Assembly (NCBI RefSeq): GCF_014640635.1
Contig: NZ_BMHI01000003.1
Location: 645,500 to 709,499 of the forward strand
Direction of reading: 5' to 3'
Length of the DNA: 64,000 nucleotides
From: Flexivirga endophytica
GTDB taxonomy: Bacteria > Actinomycetota > Actinomycetes > Actinomycetales > Dermatophilaceae
Shown here: positions 60,318 to 64,000 of the stretch, piece by piece
Position numbering within the stretch: the first letter of the stretch is position 1
How the letters are laid out: every line of letters starts with the position of its first letter
Notes under the pieces: generated by a model
Told to the model about the DNA's origin: nothing
Databases searched by the model: none
The model's input: the letters and a program-made list of their open reading frames with translations, nothing else
Made by a program: the position numbers and the translations under genes

Positions 60318-61037
60318 ATGTCGACAGGTCAACGTCACCCGCACGTCGTCGGCCGCGGGCCGGGCGACATGACCGCCGACGGCTGTCCGGTCGAGCTGTG
60401 GGCCGCACTGCCGGCCGGAGGTATTCCGACGCTTCTCGGGTCGGCGCTCCCGGCGCATGCGACCATCCTCGATCTCGGTGCAGGCGCCGGCCGCTTGGCG
60501 GATCCCCTTGTCGCCGCCGGACATTCGGTGATCGCAGTGGACGAGTCCACGGAGATGTTGTCCCGCGTCCGCAAGGCTGCGACGGTCTGCTCCACGATCG
60601 AGGAGCTGCGTCTCGACCGGAAGTTCGACGCTGTCCTCCTTGCCTCGCACCTGGTCAATGTCCCGGACGACGCGCAACGCCATCGGCTACTTGCGACGTG
60701 TCAGCATCACGTCGCCGCGGACGGAATCGTCATCATTCAGCGCTTCACGACGGTATGGGCGGCCGAGGCGGGCGGCCGCACGGATCTCGGCGCAGGCATC
60801 ACCAGTGAGTTGGTGTTGGAGCCGACGTCGTCGGACGGCCGCACTCTGGTGTCGGCGACTGCGGCATACACGCTCGGAGATCGGCGCTGGGAGCAGAGCT
60901 ATGTCACCTGCCCGCTCGATGACGATGCGCTGAGCGGCGACCTCGAGCAGGCAGGCTTGCGGTTGGATCGCTGGCTGAGCGACGACGGCAGTTGGGTGGC
61001 GGCGAGACCTGTGGGCTGCACGCGACGAGAGTCATGA
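60318..61037 (+). CDS. class I SAM-dependent methyltransferase
   Basis: 239 aa. Motif I ILDLGAGAGRLADPLVAAGHSVIAVDES is canonical, with the acidic residue that binds the SAM ribose. FDAVLLASHLVNVPD and ADGIVIIQRF are motifs IV and V. Small-molecule or protein substrate not determinable. ATG 60318. The final 6 bp overlap the convergent P-loop kinase gene. Confidence 0.87.
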   Translation: MSTGQRHPHVVGRGPGDMTADGCPVELWAALPAGGIPTLLGSALPAHATILDLGAGAGRLADPLVAAGHSVIAVDESTEMLSRVRKAATVCSTIEELRLDRKFDAVLLASHLVNVPDDAQRHRLLATCQHHVAADGIVIIQRFTTVWAAEAGGRTDLGAGITSELVLEPTSSDGRTLVSATAAYTLGDRRWEQSYVTCPLDDDALSGDLEQAGLRLDRWLSDDGSWVAARPVGCTRRES

Positions 61038-61517
61038 GTGCACTTGGATCTCAAACCCTTCGTCGCTCGTAGGTTCCTCCATGAGCGTCGCAAGATGTTG
61101 GTTGCCCTCACGAGTCACCTGGTGGGCGTAGCGGGTCCCGCGCTCGGCACGCCGGCCGGCCTGCTCAGACGCCCTGTCGATACTCGCAGTCAGCCTGTGC
61201 AGCAGGACTGGAGCGTCTATGGCAGCCGCGCGCTCAACTGCCCACCGCCGACGAGCGGCGGACCAACTGTTCCAGTCCAGCACGACGTCCGAACCTGTGC
61301 GGACGACCTGCTCAGCCACCGTCCACATCAAGTCGCGGACTTCGGCAGCAGCGTCGCCATACGCCCGAGACTCGAAGTCCAAGCCCGGGAAGAGGCGGAG
61401 CATCCATTCGTCGAGCGTGAAGCGGACGGCCCCGCCCTCCGTGCAGAGCTCTCGGGCGAGTGTGGACTTACCTGATCCGGCTAGCCCGTAGAGCAGGTGG
61501 ACACGACCTGTCGGCAT
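61032..61517 (-). CDS. P-loop kinase-like ATPase (zeta/AAA_33 type)
   Basis: 161 aa. Walker A YGLAGSGKSTLAREL at the N terminus and a short lid with Arg residues (RASEQAGRRAERGTR). LDEWMLRLFPGLDF holds an acidic residue after a strand, like nucleic-acid or small-molecule kinases. No antitoxin neighbour, so a zeta toxin is less likely than a small-molecule kinase such as chloramphenicol-phosphotransferase type. Preceded by an ~80-bp gap. Confidence 0.82.
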   Translation of the reverse strand: MPTGRVHLLYGLAGSGKSTLARELCTEGGAVRFTLDEWMLRLFPGLDFESRAYGDAAAEVRDLMWTVAEQVVRTGSDVVLDWNSWSAARRRWAVERAAAIDAPVLLHRLTASIDRASEQAGRRAERGTRYAHQVTREGNQHLATLMEEPTSDEGFEIQVHS

Positions 61518-61601
61518 ACCACCAGGTTAGGCGGGTCCGAATGCCACGCGCTTCTCGTTCGTGATGGTGTTCAGCACCCCGCAGCTACGTAGGCTGGCCG
61601 A

Positions 61602-61868
61602 TTGCTGCGAACGCGGGAGTACAGCGAGCTCTGCGCCTGGCTCGCTGACCTCAGCGACACCGAAGTCCTCGCGGTGCTCTCCGGGGCCGAGCACTTGACT
61701 GTTGGGATCGGCGGGTCAACCGCTCGGGTGCACGGACGAGGCACCGACATCTTCGTGAAGCAGTTGCCGTTGACAGCGATCGAGTTGGAAGATCCGACCT
61801 CGACGGCCAACCGGTTCGACGATATGACCAGGACTCAGCGATATCCAGTCTGCTGCACTGGGTGTTGA
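61602..61868 (+). pseudogene. truncated N-terminal lobe of a kinase-like protein
   Basis: An 88-codon fragment. Residues such as LAVLSGAEHLTVGIGGSTARV, then TDIFVKQLPLTAIELED and STANRF, match the first ~70 residues of an actinobacterial Ser/Thr-kinase-like family, including the nucleotide-binding Lys in FVK. Where the family continues into the second lobe, this frame goes off into an unrelated TQRYPVCCTGC tail and stops. The 3' end overlaps the start of the phosphotransferase gene by 7 bp, as if two genes were joined after a deletion. Confidence 0.55.
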
Positions 61869-62584
61869 GCGAATGCGGCATCCGCGCGCGCCGACTCGAA
61901 TCGCATCCGCAGTGTCATGCTCTGACGGTGGAGCACGGGTATACGAACCGGACCGAGCAACGCGCGGATGTGGTGCGCAAGACATTCCAAGGACCCGGCG
62001 CCGACCTCCGGCAGCACGCTGAGCACCGAGCGCTGTCGACTCTCCGCGGGCTGTACCCGGTGCCCGCGGTTGCGAGCGCTGGATCCGGTTGGCTCGAGAC
62101 CGAATTCGTGGCTGCCCATCATGGCCAAGAGCTCCTCGATTCCGGCCAGGCGGCCGCGGTCCTGGCGGAATGCGGACGCGCGGTGGCGAGGCTGCATCGC
62201 TTGGATCCTCGCCTGCTGGACCCCTCGGCACCGCCGACATCGGTCATCCAGCACGGCGATTTCGGTCCCAACAATGTGCTGTTCCAACCGACGACATACG
62301 AGGTCGCTGCTGTTCTCGACTGGGAGTTCAGCGGCGTCGGCGATCCGATCAGCGACGTCGCGTGGTGCGAGTGGATCGTGCGGATGCACCATCCGGATGT
62401 CGTCAGCGACTTGGCCGAGTTCTTCACGGCGTACGGGCAGCAGCCTCCGTGGGCGCAGCGGCAGCACGAGATGCTGCGCCGCTGCGCATGGTTGGAGGAC
62501 TTCGCGCGGCGGTGGGACACACAGGGAGCCGCCGTCATCGTTTGGCGAGAACGCACCGCCGTCGTCCAAGACTGGCGCGAGTAG
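61862..62584 (+). CDS. APH-family phosphotransferase
   Basis: 240 aa, aminoglycoside-phosphotransferase fold. Catalytic loop HGDFGPNNVLF (Asp and Asn of the Brenner motif) and the metal-binding LDWEFSGVGDP in place of DFG. The N-lobe opening EHGYTNRT...VVRKTFQGPGADLRQHAEHRAL keeps the Lys. The start at GTG 61862 overlaps the remnant upstream; a GTG near 61929 (TVEHGYTNR) fits family N termini better. Could phosphorylate an antibiotic or a metabolite (homoserine, choline kinase relatives); undecidable. Confidence 0.83.
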   Translation: MLSECGIRARRLESHPQCHALTVEHGYTNRTEQRADVVRKTFQGPGADLRQHAEHRALSTLRGLYPVPAVASAGSGWLETEFVAAHHGQELLDSGQAAAVLAECGRAVARLHRLDPRLLDPSAPPTSVIQHGDFGPNNVLFQPTTYEVAAVLDWEFSGVGDPISDVAWCEWIVRMHHPDVVSDLAEFFTAYGQQPPWAQRQHEMLRRCAWLEDFARRWDTQGAAVIVWRERTAVVQDWRE

Positions 62585-62587
62585 TCC

Positions 62588-62872
62588 TCACTCCAGATTG
62601 AGGATCTGCGTGCGCTCGATCGCAGCGGATCGCCTGTCGTCCAATGCGATTCGACGCGGATCGCGCATGTAGGAGTCGAACGAGTCCTGGTCCGCCAGCT
62701 CGATCACCTGCAGCTCCGCCGGGTCCGCATCGGAGGCCCGGACGACTCTCTCGCGTGCTACGACCGCGCCGCGGTGATCCGCCAGCAAGGGCAGCACCGA
62801 ATCCTCGTAATCGTGCAGTTCAGTGTCGCGCCCGCTACGTGGCCAGAGCAGGACGCAGATCCGAAGAGACAT
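62588..62872 (-). CDS. small DUF1330-like ferredoxin-fold protein
   Basis: 94 aa. LRICVLLWPRSGRDTELHDYEDSVLPLLADHRGAVVARERV followed by ELQVIELADQDSFDSYMRDPRRIALDDRRSAAIER fits the dimeric alpha-beta barrel (DUF1330/EthD-like) pattern. Function unknown. ATG 62872, weak SD. Its stop is 3 bp from the stop of the convergent phosphotransferase gene. Confidence 0.7.
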   Translation of the reverse strand: MSLRICVLLWPRSGRDTELHDYEDSVLPLLADHRGAVVARERVVRASDADPAELQVIELADQDSFDSYMRDPRRIALDDRRSAAIERTQILNLE

Positions 62873-63023
62873 GCTCTGAGTATGGCGACATCGTCCTGGT
62901 GTCCTCGAGTCGATCGGCATTCGGGCGGCGTTGATGTCGAGGACGGCCGTTGCGATTGGAGGCTTCTATCGCGAGCGGTCAGTATACGGAATCGTCGAAA
63001 TATGTTCGATGAAAAGCTAGTGG

Positions 63024-63051
63024 TTGACGCCACCTCGCGGTATCATATAGG
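63024..63051 (+). promoter_or_regulatory. σ70-type promoter before DUF222 gene
   Basis: −35 TTGACG (63024-63029), 16-nt spacer, −10 TATAGG (63046-63051), in an unusually AT-rich patch. About 40 bases downstream is an ATG at 63089 with GGGGAGG upstream. Confidence 0.55.
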
Positions 63052-63150
63052 TAGGCGAAAATGCTTGCAGGGGAGGGGGATTCGCGTCATGACCATTGAT
63101 CAATCGACGGTGGATGGTGCCGGGTTGCGGAGCCGGGGCGGGGGCCGGAA

Positions 63151-64000
63151 GTGCTTGCCGGGTTGCAGGCTGCTGTGCAGTTGCTGGACGAGGTGCCGCG
63201 TGTGGTGCATCAGCTCGGCGAGGCGCAGGTGGGCGACTTGGTGTCGGTGTTGTTGCGGTGGCACGGGCGGGCGGCGCAGGTGACGACGCTCGTGACGGCG
63301 GACGCGGTCGAACAGGGCTGTTTGCTCCGGTCCGATGCGGCGACCACTGCGCAGTGGGTCGCTGGGCACGTTGCCGATGGGGTGCCGGTGGAACCGCGGA
63401 CGGTGCGGGTGGTGGCGTCGGTGGCTGATGCGTGCCGGGACCGGAAGAACGCGGTGATCACGCAAGCGTTGCGGGACGGTTCGTGTTCGGTGGAGTCGGC
63501 GCGGACTGCGCTGACCCAGGCCGACAAGGTGGCACCGGTGATTCCGACTGCGGAGCGTGAGGAGATTCTGGGGTGGTACCTGCAGCTGGACCCGGCCCTC
63601 GGGTGTGCGGGGTTGACGCAGTTGACGCGGCAGATCATTGCCCGGTTCGACCCGGACAAACTCTCCAAGGGCGATGAGAAGTTGGAGCGGACCGAGTCGT
63701 TGACCTGGTCGACGACCCCGACGGGGATGACCCGGTTGGTGGCGGAGTTGTCGCCGGCGAACGCGGCGATCCTCAAGGACGCGATCAACGCCAAGTCCGC
63801 CCCAGCCCCTGCGAAACCCGCCGATGGTGGTGAGCGGCGCCCTGAGGAGCCCGTGAGGTACGAGCGGGCGTCTCGAAGGGTAGCGGCGGAGGAGCGTAGC
63901 GGGGGAGCCGGCGTATCGAGGCCCCATGAGCCGTCGGGGCCGAGTCGTGCCGGCGGTACCGGTGCGGCGTTCGGACTCGGCGCCGACAATGCACCCGAGG
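63151..64000 (+). CDS. DUF222/13E12-family protein, 3' end cut by window
   Basis: At least 283 aa, open at the window edge. It starts VLAGLQAAVQLLDEVPRV, and WHGRAAQVTTLVTADAVEQGCLL, DGSCSVESARTALTQADKV and SPANAAILKDAINAKS are typical DUF222 helices; the HNH part would lie beyond the window. An upstream ATG at 63089 with its own promoter and SD reads MTIDQSTVDGAGLRSRGG in another frame and reaches this frame only through a one-base change in the G-rich run at ~63136-63145, so a frameshift is possible. A REP-like element lies within its linker. Confidence 0.75.
   Translation, partial: MLAGLQAAVQLLDEVPRVVHQLGEAQVGDLVSVLLRWHGRAAQVTTLVTADAVEQGCLLRSDAATTAQWVAGHVADGVPVEPRTVRVVASVADACRDRKNAVITQALRDGSCSVESARTALTQADKVAPVIPTAEREEILGWYLQLDPALGCAGLTQLTRQIIARFDPDKLSKGDEKLERTESLTWSTTPTGMTRLVAELSPANAAILKDAINAKSAPAPAKPADGGERRPEEPVRYERASRRVAAEERSGGAGVSRPHEPSGPSRAGGTGAAFGLGADNAPE
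63870..63924. repeat. REP-like element within DUF222 gene
   Basis: Begins GTCTCGAAGGG, contains GGAGGAGCGTAGCGGGGGAG and ends GTATCGAGGCCCC, the inverted orientation of the family seen at 42.1, 45.2 and 48.7 kb. It encodes an Arg/Ser-rich stretch in the variable linker of the protein and keeps the frame open. Confidence 0.7.

Overview
The window looks like chromosomal DNA of a high-GC Gram-positive bacterium (Actinomycetota; Micrococcales is my best guess). The evidence is the strong G/C third-position bias, many GTG starts, two DUF222/HNH (13E12-type) genes, LuxR-type two-component genes, and dense operons joined by ATGA or GTGA stop-start overlaps. The family-level placement is inference. 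I see no rRNA, tRNA, CRISPR array, prophage or insertion sequence, so it reads as core and accessory chromosome rather than a mobile island.

Layout. 1-6.8 kb: the 3' part of an AAA/TPR signalling ATPase (probably the tail of a cyclase-AAA-TPR protein), a secreted Cys-rich protein, and a large MFS + cyclic-nucleotide-binding + patatin fusion. 6.8-9.6 kb: a coupled operon of CPBP protease, ABC ATPase and membrane protein. 9.6-15.1 kb: a membrane-anchored low-complexity protein with two sunset domains, an amidohydrolase and a DUF222/HNH gene. 15.3-23 kb: a GNAT, a LuxR-type two-component pair, a secreted barrel-like protein, an amidase, a lone ABC ATPase and an oligopeptide-type binding lipoprotein. 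23.2-31.7 kb: a nine-gene leftward tellurium-type stress operon. It starts with TelA, continues with an unknown protein, several TerD-family proteins and a TerC-like (DUF475) membrane protein, and ends with a HAD enzyme and two phosphoribosyltransferase-like proteins.

31.9-37.2 kb holds small metabolic genes: PhzF, SnoaL, a quinone-oxidoreductase-like MDR, a 4-OT tautomerase, LysR, an FMN reductase and a P1 peptidase. 37.3-43.9 kb has a DHA2 efflux pump divergent from its probable TetR regulator across a 13-bp inverted repeat, then a two-subunit ABC exporter divergent from a winged-helix regulator. 44-50 kb has a SpoU methyltransferase, a SAM methyltransferase, a fused molybdate-type permease-ATPase with its binding lipoprotein, and PadR and TetR regulators. 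50-58.8 kb has a ferredoxin-reductase-like flavoprotein, two zinc alcohol dehydrogenases, a YcnI-CopC copper pair, an XRE regulator coupled to glutaryl-CoA dehydrogenase, an aldo/keto reductase and a DinB-like protein. 58.9-64 kb holds small accessory genes, a kinase remnant joined to a phosphotransferase, and a second DUF222 gene cut by the window end.

The most system-like region is the Ter/Tel operon. Its membrane and Ca-binding TerC/TerD/TelA part is joined by overlapping stops and starts to a small enzyme module (HAD + two YSR-x-KHGD-containing PRTases). This fits the published proposal that some ter operons make a nucleoside-like metabolite, but here without ATP-grasp or vWA partners. 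Other points of interest are the MFS-cNMP-patatin fusion beside a possible cyclase, a palindromic repeat inserted in frame inside an ABC exporter gene, several scattered relatives of that repeat, and a window-wide excess of the pentamer GTATG/CATAC.
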